A DNA stretch of 64,000 nucleotides from Thalassovita sp. (GTDB lineage Bacteria; Pseudomonadota; Alphaproteobacteria; Rhodobacterales; Rhodobacteraceae). The position numbers and the translations under genes are program-made. The notes under the pieces are model-generated. The model was not told the origin of the DNA and did not search any database. It was given only the letters and a program-made list of their open reading frames with translations. The stretch spans positions 4,181,001 through 4,245,000 of the forward strand of contig NZ_OY829290.1 in the NCBI RefSeq assembly GCF_963691685.1, given 5' to 3'. Below are positions 27,238 through 35,360 of this stretch, in pieces (position 1 is the stretch's first letter; each line of letters starts with the position of its first letter).

Positions 27238-28116
27238 TCAACGAGAAGAGATCACCCGAAGCGCTTCCCATTCGGCTGGGGCCTCATCCCCGCCGCGGGA
27301 AAAACTGGCAACGGTAACGCCTGACTGCGGGAAATAGGCCACCAGATTGCCAGACATCGGGCCGCAGCCGGTGTGGCCAATCGCCAGCCCGTGATGTTCC
27401 GTTTGCCCGATCATCAGTCCCAGACCATAGCCGGTGGTGCGCCACACCCGGCCGTCAATCGCCCCTTCGTTCAGCGACAGCTGCATCATCTGTTCTTTCT
27501 CAGCCTCGCTGAGCAGATCACCATGCAGAATACCGTAGAGCAGACGCGCTGCATCTGCAGGCGACCCGATCATACACCCGTGGTAGACCCAGCCAGGATG
27601 ATAGCCATCCGCATCCCAGGTGAGTGCGGCAAAATCCGCAGGTGTCATGGCCATACGGGGGGATTTCAGGCCAAGCGGCGCGATCAGGCGGCTATGGATC
27701 ACCTCCCCCAGGGGGGCGCCTTCGCTGACCTCCAGGGCAAAGCGCAGGAACATATAACCGATGTTGGAATAGCACCATTTGCTGCCCGGCGGGCCCAGCG
27801 GATCGTCGGCGCGCGCCTCCTGCAGCAGTTTGGCCACCGGCCAGGGATCCTCCCCGGCGGAAACCGCCTGTTGATAGGTGCCCACCGGCCCGTAATCCCG
27901 CAGCCCGCTGGTGTGGGTCATCAACTGGCGCAGGCTGTAGGGCCGGCCCGGCATTTCCGCATCCAGATCCATAAACCCTTCGCGGGCCCGGATCAGGACA
28001 CAGGCCGCAATCAGTGTTTTGGTAAAGCTCCACCAAGGCAGCAGCGCGCCGGGCGCATCATCGCGAAAGACACGGCCGTCACTGTCCAGCCCGGCGGAGA
28101 GAAATCGATCTGTCAT
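27238..28116 (-). CDS. Serine hydrolase, beta-lactamase/class C PBP family
   Basis: A 292-residue serine hydrolase. The three active-site motifs are present: S-F-T-K at 30-33, Y-S-N at 116-118, and H-T-G at 248-250 in place of K-T-G. This set is typical of beta-lactamase-related esterases, peptidases and penicillin-binding proteins of class C. No signal peptide is visible, so a cytoplasmic esterase- or peptidase-like role is likelier than antibiotic resistance. AAGGTGG sits before the ATG at 28116; an in-frame ATG at 28152 has no such site. Confidence 0.82.
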   Translation of the reverse strand: MTDRFLSAGLDSDGRVFRDDAPGALLPWWSFTKTLIAACVLIRAREGFMDLDAEMPGRPYSLRQLMTHTSGLRDYGPVGTYQQAVSAGEDPWPVAKLLQEARADDPLGPPGSKWCYSNIGYMFLRFALEVSEGAPLGEVIHSRLIAPLGLKSPRMAMTPADFAALTWDADGYHPGWVYHGCMIGSPADAARLLYGILHGDLLSEAEKEQMMQLSLNEGAIDGRVWRTTGYGLGLMIGQTEHHGLAIGHTGCGPMSGNLVAYFPQSGVTVASFSRGGDEAPAEWEALRVISSR

Positions 28117-28217
28117 GTCGGCCACCTTGCGCAGGTCTGGCACATTGCGCAAGATCCGGGTCGTGCATCGGCGTGACGCCCCATAAGGTCAGACCGCAAG
28201 ACACGAAGGAGAGCAAG

Positions 28218-29072
28218 ATGAGCACCGAGGATCAGAGCTACCATTATCAGGTGATGCGTCGGGCCATTGATCTGATCGACGATGGTGCGCCCAATCAGAG
28301 CCTCAGCGATCTTGCCGCACAGCTGGGAATGAGCCCGGCCCATTTCCAGCGGATCTTTTCGCGCTGGGTCGGGGTATCCCCCAAACGCTACCAACAATAT
28401 CTGACGTTGGACCACGCCAAATCACTGCTGCGCGATCACATGACCACGCTGGAGGTCAGCCATGAGGTGGGCCTGTCGGGCAATTCACGCCTGCATGATC
28501 TGTTCATCCGGTGGGAGGCGATGAGCCCCGGCGAATACGCCCGTGGTGGGGAAGGTCTGACCGTCTATTGGGGCTGGTATGACAGCCCCTTTGGGCTGGC
28601 GCTGGTGATGGGCACGGAAAAGGGACTGTGCGGTCTGGCCTTTGCTGCCGAAACCGGCACAGAACCCGCGATGGAGGATATGCTGTCCCGCTGGCCCAAA
28701 GCGACCTATGTTGAGGATCCGATGATGCTGCGTCCGCTGGTCGATGCCGCCTTTGCCCAGAGCGGTCAGACCGCACTGCATATGATCGGCGCGCCCTTTC
28801 AGATCAAAGTCTGGGAGGCGCTACTGCGCATTCCATCGGGCCAGGTCACCACCTATTCGGAAATCGCCCAGTCGATCGGCAATCCCAAAGCGGTGCGTGC
28901 GGTAGGCACGGCGGTGGGGCGTAACCCGGTCAGCTGGCTGATTCCCTGTCACCGCGCGCTGCGCAAATCCGGCGCACTTGGCGGCTATCACTGGGGTCTG
29001 CCGGTGAAACGTGCGTTGCTGGCCTATGAGGCCGCCCGCGCTGAAGGTGACAGCCAGAGCGACGCAGCCTGA
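28218..29072 (+). CDS. AraC-HTH / methylated-DNA--protein-cysteine methyltransferase (Ada-like, no N-terminal Cys domain)
   Basis: A 284-residue fusion. Residues 1-105 form an AraC-type helix-turn-helix pair (L-S-D-L-A-A-Q-L-G-M-S-P-A-H-F-Q-R-I-F). The C-terminal half is the O6-alkylguanine-DNA alkyltransferase domain with the acceptor Cys244 in P-C-H-R and the arginine-finger helix R-A-V-G-T-A-V-G-R-N-P before it. The zinc-binding, phosphotriester-repair domain of full Ada is missing, so methyl-dependent activation through that domain cannot occur. AAGGAG precedes the ATG at 28218. It is divergent from the serine hydrolase gene. Confidence 0.9.
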   Translation: MSTEDQSYHYQVMRRAIDLIDDGAPNQSLSDLAAQLGMSPAHFQRIFSRWVGVSPKRYQQYLTLDHAKSLLRDHMTTLEVSHEVGLSGNSRLHDLFIRWEAMSPGEYARGGEGLTVYWGWYDSPFGLALVMGTEKGLCGLAFAAETGTEPAMEDMLSRWPKATYVEDPMMLRPLVDAAFAQSGQTALHMIGAPFQIKVWEALLRIPSGQVTTYSEIAQSIGNPKAVRAVGTAVGRNPVSWLIPCHRALRKSGALGGYHWGLPVKRALLAYEAARAEGDSQSDAA

Positions 29073-29243
29073 CAGTCGTGACACCGCGCCCGTGTCGCAG
29101 GGTGCACAGGATCAAAGATCACAGGGATTTGCGCGGAATACTGCCGAGTTTTTCCCCCTGATCTGGTCAAGCGCTATTATGATAGGTCTAAGATACCGCC
29201 AACCCGCGTAGGCGGAGCGACAATTATGATATTGAGGCCTCAC

Positions 29244-29900
29244 ATGATCCGAGCATCGAAACTCTCCCTTCTTTTGGCAGGCGCGTCGCTGCTGACCGTC
29301 ACCGCCTGTATGGACACCCGTTACATGGGTGAGGATGATCCCAACAAAAACACCCGTGAAGGCGCCATTCTGGGTGGTCTGGTCGGGGCTGTCTCCGGTG
29401 CGATCATCGCGGACGATAACAAAAAGGGCGCGATCATCGGTGGCATCGCAGGGGCCGCGCTTGGCGGTGCAATTGGTCAGCGTCTTGACGCCCAGGAGGC
29501 CGAGCTGCGCGAAAGCCTGGACAACCGCGTCACCATCACCAACACCGGCGACCGCCTGATCGTGACCATGCCGCAGGACATCCTGTTTGCCGTCGATAGC
29601 ACCTTTGTAGCGGGCGCGCTGCGGGATGATCTGGCCGCTGTGGCCACCAGCCTGAACCGCTACCCGGAAAGCACCGTGCAGGTGCTGGGCCACACCGACA
29701 ACACCGGTTCGGCCGAATATAACCTGGATCTCAGCCAGCGCCGCGCCAATGCCGTGGCCGCCATTCTGGTCGACAGTGGCGTCAGTGACTACCGCGTCCG
29801 CCCCATTGGCCGTGGCGAAGATCAGCCGGTTGCTTCAAACCTGACCCCGGAAGGACGGGCACAGAACCGTCGGGTCGACATTGTGATCCTGCCAAACTGA
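29244..29900 (+). CDS. OmpA family outer-membrane lipoprotein
   Basis: A 218-residue lipoprotein. A signal peptide ends in the lipobox V-T-A-C with Cys22 as the lipidated residue. A glycine-zipper region follows (about 38-80: G-A-I-L-G-G-L-V-G-A-V-S-G and G-A-I-I-G-G-I-A-G), which often inserts in membranes. The C-terminal OmpA domain (about 100-215) contains G-H-T-D-N-T-G-S-A-E-Y-N and L-S-Q-R-R-A, the peptidoglycan-binding helix, and ends N-R-R-V-D-I. It probably tethers the outer membrane to peptidoglycan. The start at 29244 gives a proper signal; an ATG at 29226 is in frame but unnecessary. Confidence 0.9.
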   Translation: MIRASKLSLLLAGASLLTVTACMDTRYMGEDDPNKNTREGAILGGLVGAVSGAIIADDNKKGAIIGGIAGAALGGAIGQRLDAQEAELRESLDNRVTITNTGDRLIVTMPQDILFAVDSTFVAGALRDDLAAVATSLNRYPESTVQVLGHTDNTGSAEYNLDLSQRRANAVAAILVDSGVSDYRVRPIGRGEDQPVASNLTPEGRAQNRRVDIVILPN

Positions 29901-29922
29901 TCGGCACAATATCCAAACGCAC

Positions 29923-29951
29923 AAGAGCGCCCCGAAAAGGGCGCTCTTTTT
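29923..29951 (+). terminator. Rho-independent terminator of the OmpA lipoprotein gene
   Basis: AAGAGCGCCC (29923-29932) and GGGCGCTCTT (29939-29948) form a perfect 10-bp stem with a 6-base loop, followed by further Ts. It lies 22 bases after the stop. Confidence 0.93.
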
Positions 29952-30049
29952 GCATCAGCGCACAGTCGCTTTGCGCTGCAGCCGGTTTATTTCTGTGCCG
30001 TCACTGGGTTAGATCGCCCTCAGCGAACAAGACATTTTGAGGAAACATC

Positions 30050-30592
30050 ATGAGCATTCTCACCATTTCCGGCTCCCTGCGGGGCGACAGCGTAAACCGC
30101 AAACTTCTGGCCGAAGCAGCAACGCTTTACGGCGGTGAGGTGGTTGAAGCCGATCTGAACCTGCCGCTTTACGATGGCGATCTGGAAGCCGCCGAAGGCC
30201 TGCCCGCAAAGGTAAAAACCCTGGCCGATCAGGTGCTGAGCGCTGAGGCCATCCTGATTTCCACCCCGGAATACAACAAGGCCCCGTCGGGCGTGTTGAA
30301 AAACGCGCTGGACTGGCTGAGCCGCGACAGCCGCAAGGTGCTGTCCGGCAAACCCGTTGCTGTGATGTCAGCCGCCGCTGGCCGCACCGGGGGTGAGACC
30401 GCACAATATGTGCTGCGCAACTTCCTGGCGCCGCTGCGCGCCAATGTCGTGGCCGGGCCAGCGGTCTGCGTGGCCTTTGCAGGCAAGGAATTTGAAACAG
30501 GCCGGTTGGAAAACGAACGCTATCTGATCGCCCTAGAAGAGTTGACGACCCTGCTGAAAGACACGGTCGCCAGCCAGAGTGTTCCGGCCTAA
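30050..30592 (+). CDS. NADPH-dependent FMN reductase family protein
   Basis: A 180-residue flavodoxin-fold reductase. The FMN phosphate loop is G-S-L-R-G-D-S-V-N-R-K-L near residues 8-19. The second FMN-contact motif is S-T-P-E-Y-N-K-A-P-S-G-V-L-K-N-A-L-D-W near 75-93. This pattern matches the ChrR/YieF/SsuE-like quinone and chromate reductases, cytoplasmic enzymes that use NAD(P)H. GAGGAAAC precedes the ATG. It overlaps the convergent VOC gene by 4 bases at the 3' end. Confidence 0.88.
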   Translation: MSILTISGSLRGDSVNRKLLAEAATLYGGEVVEADLNLPLYDGDLEAAEGLPAKVKTLADQVLSAEAILISTPEYNKAPSGVLKNALDWLSRDSRKVLSGKPVAVMSAAAGRTGGETAQYVLRNFLAPLRANVVAGPAVCVAFAGKEFETGRLENERYLIALEELTTLLKDTVASQSVPA

Positions 30593-30987
30593 GCGCGATT
30601 GCTGACTTCGATCAGATTGCCGTCCGGATCCCGCAGATAGAGTGAGGTGATCGGCCCTGTGGCGCCGCTGCGCGGCACCGGGCCATCCTCAACCTCAATG
30701 CCCAGCGCGGCGAAATGGGCCTGCCAGCCCGCCAGCGGTTCCTCACTGAGGAAACACAGATCGGCGGACCCGGGGGTGGCCAGCCGGGCCTTGGGCTCAA
30801 ACTCATGCCCGGCCTGATGCAGATTGATCTTCTGCGCCCCAAAGCGCAGCGCCCAACGGTTGCTACCATCCGTTGCCCGGAACCGCTGCATCTCCATGCC
30901 CAGAACATCGGTGTAAAAGGCCACAGTTGCAGAAAGATCCGCAACGGTGAGCACCAAATGATCCAGCCCCGAAACTTTCACAGCCAT
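30589..30987 (-). CDS. VOC family protein
   Basis: A 132-residue glyoxalase-fold protein. Two beta-alpha-beta-beta-beta modules are visible: L-D-H-L-V-L-T-V-A-D-L near 8-17 with metal-ligand His10, then I-N-L-H-Q-A-G near 54-60, and L-R-D-P-D-G-N-L-I-E-V at the C-terminus with the Glu ligand. Related proteins include glyoxalase-like and virulence-associated VOC proteins; the substrate is unknown. The start at 30987 (MAVKVS) matches the beginning of the fold; the frame continues upstream over the divergent dehydratase gene. Confidence 0.85.
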   Translation of the reverse strand: MAVKVSGLDHLVLTVADLSATVAFYTDVLGMEMQRFRATDGSNRWALRFGAQKINLHQAGHEFEPKARLATPGSADLCFLSEEPLAGWQAHFAALGIEVEDGPVPRSGATGPITSLYLRDPDGNLIEVSNRA

Positions 30988-31028
30988 ATCGGTTTGCCCC
31001 TTTGCTGACAGACGCCTAACCTGACGCC

Positions 31029-31856
31029 ATGGAAAATCTGGCCCAAAATGCCCCGCCCCGTGAGATGCGTCAAACCGATGTGATGGACCCCGCCCGTGCC
31101 GCTGCCCTGCTGGCGACACTTGGCCGTCCGGCAGCGATGCAAACAGGTGACACGCTGCCGCCGTTTTTCCATCAGATCTATTTTTGGCAGGCGCTGCCTC
31201 CGGCTGAGTTGGGCCGCGACGGGCACCCGGCCACGGGGGCCTCAGACAATAGCGTGATCCCCGATCTGGGTCTGCCCCGACGGATGTGGGCCGGTGGGCG
31301 GCTGGAGTTTCACGCCCCCCTGCGCGCTGGCCTTGCCGCCGAGAAGATCACCACCGTTGCCGATATCAGCCGCAAGACCGGGCGCAGCGGGCCCTTGGGC
31401 TTTGTCACGCTGCAACATGACATTATGCAGGACGGCCAGCTGACCACCCGCGAGTTTCAGGATCTGGTCTACCGCGAAGACCCCGCACCTGATGCCGCCA
31501 AGCCGCAGCCGCCGGTTGCCCCGGTTGATGAGACACATGCGGAGCCTGCGGTCTTCGACACCACGCTGCTGTTTCGCTATTCCGCCCTGACCTTCAACGG
31601 CCACCGCATCCATTATGATGAGGCCTACAGCCGCCAGACCGAGGGCTATGATGGGCTAGTCAGCCACGGCCCTTTGCTGGCGCAACTGCTGATGTTGCTG
31701 GCGGAGCGCCAGCTTGGCCCGCTCAGCCGTTTTGAATTTCGCGCCACCTCACCGCTGATGCATCATGAGGCGGCGACGCTGTGCTGGCGTGACGATGGTA
31801 CGCTGTGGGTGCGCGGCCCGGACGGCCGCCAGAATATGACGGCCAAAGCCAGCTGA
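31029..31856 (+). CDS. MaoC/HTD2-like acyl-CoA dehydratase (mesaconyl-C4-CoA hydratase type)
   Basis: A 275-residue double-hotdog protein. The C-terminal hotdog has L-F-R-Y-S-A-L-T-F-N-G-H-R-I-H-Y-D near 180-196, where the Asn/His pair resembles the active-site region of MaoC-like hydratases. The N-terminal half matches FAS1-type dehydratase regions (P-R-R-M-W-A-G-G-R-L-E-F). In Rhodobacterales such proteins are annotated as HTD2-like hydroxyacyl-thioester dehydratase or mesaconyl-C4-CoA hydratase; which one applies here is not decidable from the sequence. It is divergent from the VOC gene. Confidence 0.78.
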   Translation: MENLAQNAPPREMRQTDVMDPARAAALLATLGRPAAMQTGDTLPPFFHQIYFWQALPPAELGRDGHPATGASDNSVIPDLGLPRRMWAGGRLEFHAPLRAGLAAEKITTVADISRKTGRSGPLGFVTLQHDIMQDGQLTTREFQDLVYREDPAPDAAKPQPPVAPVDETHAEPAVFDTTLLFRYSALTFNGHRIHYDEAYSRQTEGYDGLVSHGPLLAQLLMLLAERQLGPLSRFEFRATSPLMHHEAATLCWRDDGTLWVRGPDGRQNMTAKAS

Positions 31857-31881
31857 TCCCGGTGCGGCAAAAACTCAGCGT

Positions 31882-32700
31882 TTAATCGCCAAGTTTGGCG
31901 TGCACCTCATCCAGATCGATTTCCCCGATGGGCATCTTGTTGCCGGGGTTTTCGAAGTCATATTTGAACAGCTCAAAATCCCGTTTGTAGATCTCATAGA
32001 CCAGATGCATCGACAGGTCGTCGAAGTAGTCTTCGACCGGATGCGCGCGTTTGGGGCCATGCCCTTCGGATTCGTTGAACCGCGGGATTTCGCTCAGATC
32101 GACCTCAAACGGGGTTTCGATATGGTCCAGCACCTCTTGCATGCCGCCATTGAAATCCTCGGTCCAGAAGATCTGATCATACTGGCCGCCATTGGCGATA
32201 AAGGTCGAGACATGGCCTGACATCGCCGACCAGTGGATATCGGGGTCCATCGGCTTGCGCCACCGAATGGTATCGCGCGCAAACAGCAGGAACCGGCGGA
32301 AGCTGGCGATCTGGTCAAACTCCTGCTTGCCGTCATCGCCACCAACCTCAATCCCGTATTTCTGCACCAGCATCGGCACCAGATTGCCGCGATAGCGACG
32401 GCCGTTGCGCTGGATGCCGCAGATCTTGTCAAAGAAGCTGGACAGGATCCGGGTGTAAGGGTTGCGCACGCAGGTGAACGCATAGGACTGGTGGCTGGTC
32501 ACATTGTGACTGATCGGGCCGTGGCTCTCTTCGAAGGCCCATTTGTGCATGCCCGATTTTGCGTCATGGATATCGCCATCAAAGAACTCACCATGATCGG
32601 AATAGAACATGATCTGTCCGATGGTTGAACAGGCGCATTTGGGAACAACGCGGTACACCACGCTTTCGCTCTCGGTCATCCAAGTGCCGGGAAAACCCAT
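31882..32700 (-). CDS. Sulfotransferase family 2-like protein
   Basis: A 272-residue protein. The 5'-phosphosulfate-binding loop looks like V-P-K-C-A-C-S-T-I-G (19-28), and the 3'-phosphate contact is V-R-N-P-Y-T-R-I-L-S-S-F (78-89) with Arg79 and Ser87/88. Both are typical of carbohydrate sulfotransferases of the sulfotransfer_2 type, which use PAPS. No signal peptide or membrane anchor is seen, so it would act in the cytoplasm on a glycan precursor or a soluble acceptor. AAGGAGG lies 9 bases before the ATG at 32700. It is divergent from a glycosyltransferase gene, and I infer both modify the same surface glycan. Confidence 0.8.
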   Translation of the reverse strand: MGFPGTWMTESESVVYRVVPKCACSTIGQIMFYSDHGEFFDGDIHDAKSGMHKWAFEESHGPISHNVTSHQSYAFTCVRNPYTRILSSFFDKICGIQRNGRRYRGNLVPMLVQKYGIEVGGDDGKQEFDQIASFRRFLLFARDTIRWRKPMDPDIHWSAMSGHVSTFIANGGQYDQIFWTEDFNGGMQEVLDHIETPFEVDLSEIPRFNESEGHGPKRAHPVEDYFDDLSMHLVYEIYKRDFELFKYDFENPGNKMPIGEIDLDEVHAKLGD

Positions 32701-32757
32701 ACTGCTGTGCCTCCTTGGCCTCACCCCATGTGGGGGAACTTTATGCTTTTGTTCACA

Positions 32758-32807
32758 AAACCAAAGTTAACTGGTTTATTCAATCTCACTTCCGCCGTAT
32801 CTATATA
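32758..32807 (+). promoter_or_regulatory. Candidate promoter and inverted repeat between the sulfotransferase and glycosyltransferase genes
   Basis: TTCAAT (32779-32784) and TATATA (32802-32807) are 17 bases apart, toward the glycosyltransferase. Immediately upstream is an inverted repeat AAACCA / TGGTTT (32758-32763, 32772-32777) with an 8-base centre that includes GTTAAC. The region is distinctly AT-rich compared with its surroundings. Confidence 0.35.
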
Positions 32808-32844
32808 AACAATCTTGGATTAAAAGGGGCGATCGTTTCCAAAA

Positions 32845-34422
32845 ATGGCAAGAATTGCGTTCATCCTTCTGTGCCATAAGGATCCAGAGGCGATCATCCA
32901 GCAGGCTGAGCGTCTGACGGCGGCTGGCGACTATATGTCGATCCACTTTGACGCGCGTGCCAAACCAGCCCATTTCCAGCAGATTCAGGACGCGTTGGGC
33001 GACAACCCCAATGTGACCTTCGCCAAAAAGCGCATCAAATGTGGCTGGGGTGAATGGTCGCTGGTACAGGCCTCACTAAACGCGATTGAGACCGCGATGG
33101 AGGCGTTTCCGCGCGCCACCCATTTCTACATGCTGTCCGGCGACTGTATGGCGATCAAATCGGCGCAGTACATTCACCAGTTCCTGGAACAGAATCACCG
33201 CGACTTCATCGAAAGCTTTGATTTCTTTGAAAGTGACTGGATCAAAACCGGCATGAAGGAAGACCGGCTGATCTATCGCCACTACTTCAACGAACGCACC
33301 CAGCCCAAACGCTACTACTGGGCCTATCAGCTGCAAAAGAAGTTCGGGCTGGAACGTGAGATCCCCCATGACATTCAGGTGCAGATCGGCAGCCAGTGGT
33401 GGTGTCTGCGCCGCCGCACGATTGAGTGGATCATCGATTTCACCAAGAAGCGCAAAGACGTCATGGCGTTTTTCCGCACCACCTGGATCCCGGATGAAAC
33501 CTTCTTCCAGACCCTGGTGCGCCACCTGATCCCGGAAGAAGAGATTGAAACGCGCACGCTAACCTTCCTGATGTTTTCCGACTACGGCATGCCGGTGTCA
33601 TTTTACAATGACCACTACGATATGCTGCTCAGTCAGGACTTCCTCTTTGCCCGGAAAATCAGCCCCGAAGCGCGGGAGCTTCGGGCGCGGCTGGGCGCGC
33701 TTTATGCGGCGGAAGGGGTTGAGTTCAAAATATCGGGCGAAGGACGCAGCCTGTTTAAATTCCTCACCGGGCGGGGCCGTGTGGGGCGGCGGTTTGGCAT
33801 GCGGTTCTGGGAAACCGAAAGCTCACTGGGGCGCGAACGTGAGCTGCTGATCGTGATCTGCAAAAAATGGCACGTCGCCAAACGGCTGGTCGAGCAGATC
33901 CGCCAGCAGACCAACATCCCGGCCATCGAATACCTCTTCAACGAAGAGGGCACCCCCCTGCCCGATCTGGGCGGCATTCAGAAAACCATCGGCAAACGTC
34001 ACCGCCACCGCCGGGCATTGATGCGGATGCTGTTTGACTATTTTGAAACCGATCGCCTGATCATTTGCCTTGATCCGGATGCGCTGGATTTGCTGCGTGA
34101 CTTCTGTGGCGACCGTTCGACCACCCGCCTGTTGGAGGTTGAGGTCAACTTCTCCGAGGATTACCTGAAAGGCCACGCGATGCGTATCGGTCTGGCCGGG
34201 GATCAAACACCGAAGGAAACGCTGGAACGGCTGCTGCCCACCATTCGCCACGACCTGACCTTTGAAAGCGATCAGATTCGTGACGCAAACTTCGGCAATC
34301 ACGACTACCTGCGCGAAAGTGATGGGCGCGATGCCCATGCCCGGGCCGTGTCACAATTTCTTGCCATTCCCGAATCCACGGCGCATGACATTGTGAACAT
34401 TGACTATCTGTTTACCGACTGA
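32845..34422 (+). CDS. Core-2/I-branching enzyme-like glycosyltransferase (DUF5928 type)
   Basis: A 525-residue protein. The first 290 residues resemble the GT14-type Core-2/I-branching beta-1,6-N-acetylglucosaminyltransferases: A-F-I-L-L-C-H-K-D-P at 5-14, F-Y-M-L-S-G-D-C-M-A-I near 93-103, and W-I-P-D-E-T-F-F-Q-T near 214-223 with the likely catalytic acid. The remaining 230 residues are the C-terminal domain known only as DUF5928. No membrane helix is obvious. The nearest ribosome-site-like sequence (AGGGG, 32825-32829) is 15 bases from the ATG, unusually far. It probably builds a capsule, LPS or glycoprotein branch (inference). Confidence 0.8.
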   Translation: MARIAFILLCHKDPEAIIQQAERLTAAGDYMSIHFDARAKPAHFQQIQDALGDNPNVTFAKKRIKCGWGEWSLVQASLNAIETAMEAFPRATHFYMLSGDCMAIKSAQYIHQFLEQNHRDFIESFDFFESDWIKTGMKEDRLIYRHYFNERTQPKRYYWAYQLQKKFGLEREIPHDIQVQIGSQWWCLRRRTIEWIIDFTKKRKDVMAFFRTTWIPDETFFQTLVRHLIPEEEIETRTLTFLMFSDYGMPVSFYNDHYDMLLSQDFLFARKISPEARELRARLGALYAAEGVEFKISGEGRSLFKFLTGRGRVGRRFGMRFWETESSLGRERELLIVICKKWHVAKRLVEQIRQQTNIPAIEYLFNEEGTPLPDLGGIQKTIGKRHRHRRALMRMLFDYFETDRLIICLDPDALDLLRDFCGDRSTTRLLEVEVNFSEDYLKGHAMRIGLAGDQTPKETLERLLPTIRHDLTFESDQIRDANFGNHDYLRESDGRDAHARAVSQFLAIPESTAHDIVNIDYLFTD

Positions 34423-34430
34423 GGTGCCCC

Positions 34431-34814
34431 ATGGCTTATGTCTATGACGAGCAAAATATTTTCGCCAAGATCCTGCGCGGCGAGATCCCCAATAAAACCG
34501 TGCTGGAAACTGAGCATGCGCTGGCCTTCCATGACATCCAGCCGCAGGCACCGGTCCATGTGCTGGTGATCCCCAAGGGGCCTTACGTCTGCTACGACCA
34601 CTTTGCACTGGAAGCATCGGACGCGGAAATCGTTGGTTTCAACCGCGCGGTTGGTGAGGTCTGCAAAATGCTGGAGATCCAGCCCGGCGAAGGTGGTGAC
34701 GGCTACCGGGTCATTTCGAACGCTGGTGAAAACGGTGTGCAGGAAGTGCCGCATCTGCATGTGCACGTTCTGGGTGGCCGCTGGTTGGGCCGCATGCTGA
34801 AGAAAGCCGAATAA
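34431..34814 (+). CDS. HIT family nucleotide-binding protein (HinT-like)
   Basis: A 127-residue histidine-triad protein. The triad is H-L-H-V-H-V-L-G with His108, His110 and His112; the latter is the usual nucleophile. The family's N-terminal F-A-K-I-L-R-G-E-I-P-N-K appears at residues 11-22. HinT proteins hydrolyse nucleoside phosphoramidates such as AMP-lysine. GAGGTG precedes the ATG, which lies 8 bases after the glycosyltransferase stop, so co-transcription is likely. Confidence 0.92.
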   Translation: MAYVYDEQNIFAKILRGEIPNKTVLETEHALAFHDIQPQAPVHVLVIPKGPYVCYDHFALEASDAEIVGFNRAVGEVCKMLEIQPGEGGDGYRVISNAGENGVQEVPHLHVHVLGGRWLGRMLKKAE

Positions 34815-34851
34815 GCAAGAAACGGATCGTTTGCAGGGTCGCGCTGCGGCT

Positions 34852-34882
34852 AGGTCTCTCCATACCGAATAAGGAGAGACCT
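34852..34882 (+). promoter_or_regulatory. Hairpin enclosing the ribosome binding site of the DUF1203 gene
   Basis: AGGTCTCTCC (34852-34861) and GGAGAGACCT (34873-34882) are perfect 10-base complements around an 11-base loop. The 3' arm contains the Shine-Dalgarno sequence GGAGAG, and the stem ends one base before the ATG at 34884. In the mRNA this would hide the ribosome binding site, so it could act as a translational switch or thermosensor. As DNA it could also be an operator. Confidence 0.55.
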
Positions 34883-34883
34883 G

Positions 34884-35351
34884 ATGCCATTGTCCTATGA
34901 GGCCCTGCCGACTGAGATCGCCCGCCACTATCAACGCGGTGGGGCTGACGCGAACGGCCAATCCCCCGAACGCGCGCTGAGTGATGGCGCCGGGGTGCCG
35001 TGCCGCCATTGCATGAAGATCGTGCCTGCCGGACAGGAATATCTGATCCTCAGCCACCGCCCCTTCCCGGCGCCGCAGCCCTATGCGGAACAGGGACCGA
35101 TCTTCCTCTGTGCGCAGGAATGTGAGCGTGGCGACAGCGCCGCCTTCCCGGCATTCCTGCTGTCAGACAGCTACATCCTGCGGGGCTATTCTGATACGGA
35201 CCGGATCGTTTACGGCACCGGGGCCGTCACCGCGACCACGGATATTCCTGACGCGGCCGAAACGCTGTTGGCCCGACAGGATGTCGCCTATCTGCACGTG
35301 CGATCGGCCCAGAACAACTGCTACCATCTGCGCATTGAAAAGGCGGGGTGA
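34884..35351 (+). CDS. DUF1203 domain-containing protein
   Basis: A 155-residue protein of the DUF1203 family; its function is not established. The family pattern is clear: P-C-R-H-C near residues 39-43, then L-S-H-R-P-F near 56-61, and G-P-I-F-L-C near 71-76. The central Cys-X2-Cys plus a later Cys/His set suggests a possible metal site, which is an inference. The C-terminus carries V-R-S-A-Q-N-N-C-Y-H. No signal peptide is visible. Its ribosome binding site is enclosed in a perfect hairpin (34852-34882). Confidence 0.8.
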   Translation: MPLSYEALPTEIARHYQRGGADANGQSPERALSDGAGVPCRHCMKIVPAGQEYLILSHRPFPAPQPYAEQGPIFLCAQECERGDSAAFPAFLLSDSYILRGYSDTDRIVYGTGAVTATTDIPDAAETLLARQDVAYLHVRSAQNNCYHLRIEKAG

Positions 35352-35360
35352 TCGCGGCGC

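Noticed and set aside
28117..28152. Longer N-terminus for the serine hydrolase
   Set aside because: The extra 12 residues lack a ribosome binding site, whereas ATG 28116 has AAGGTGG upstream.
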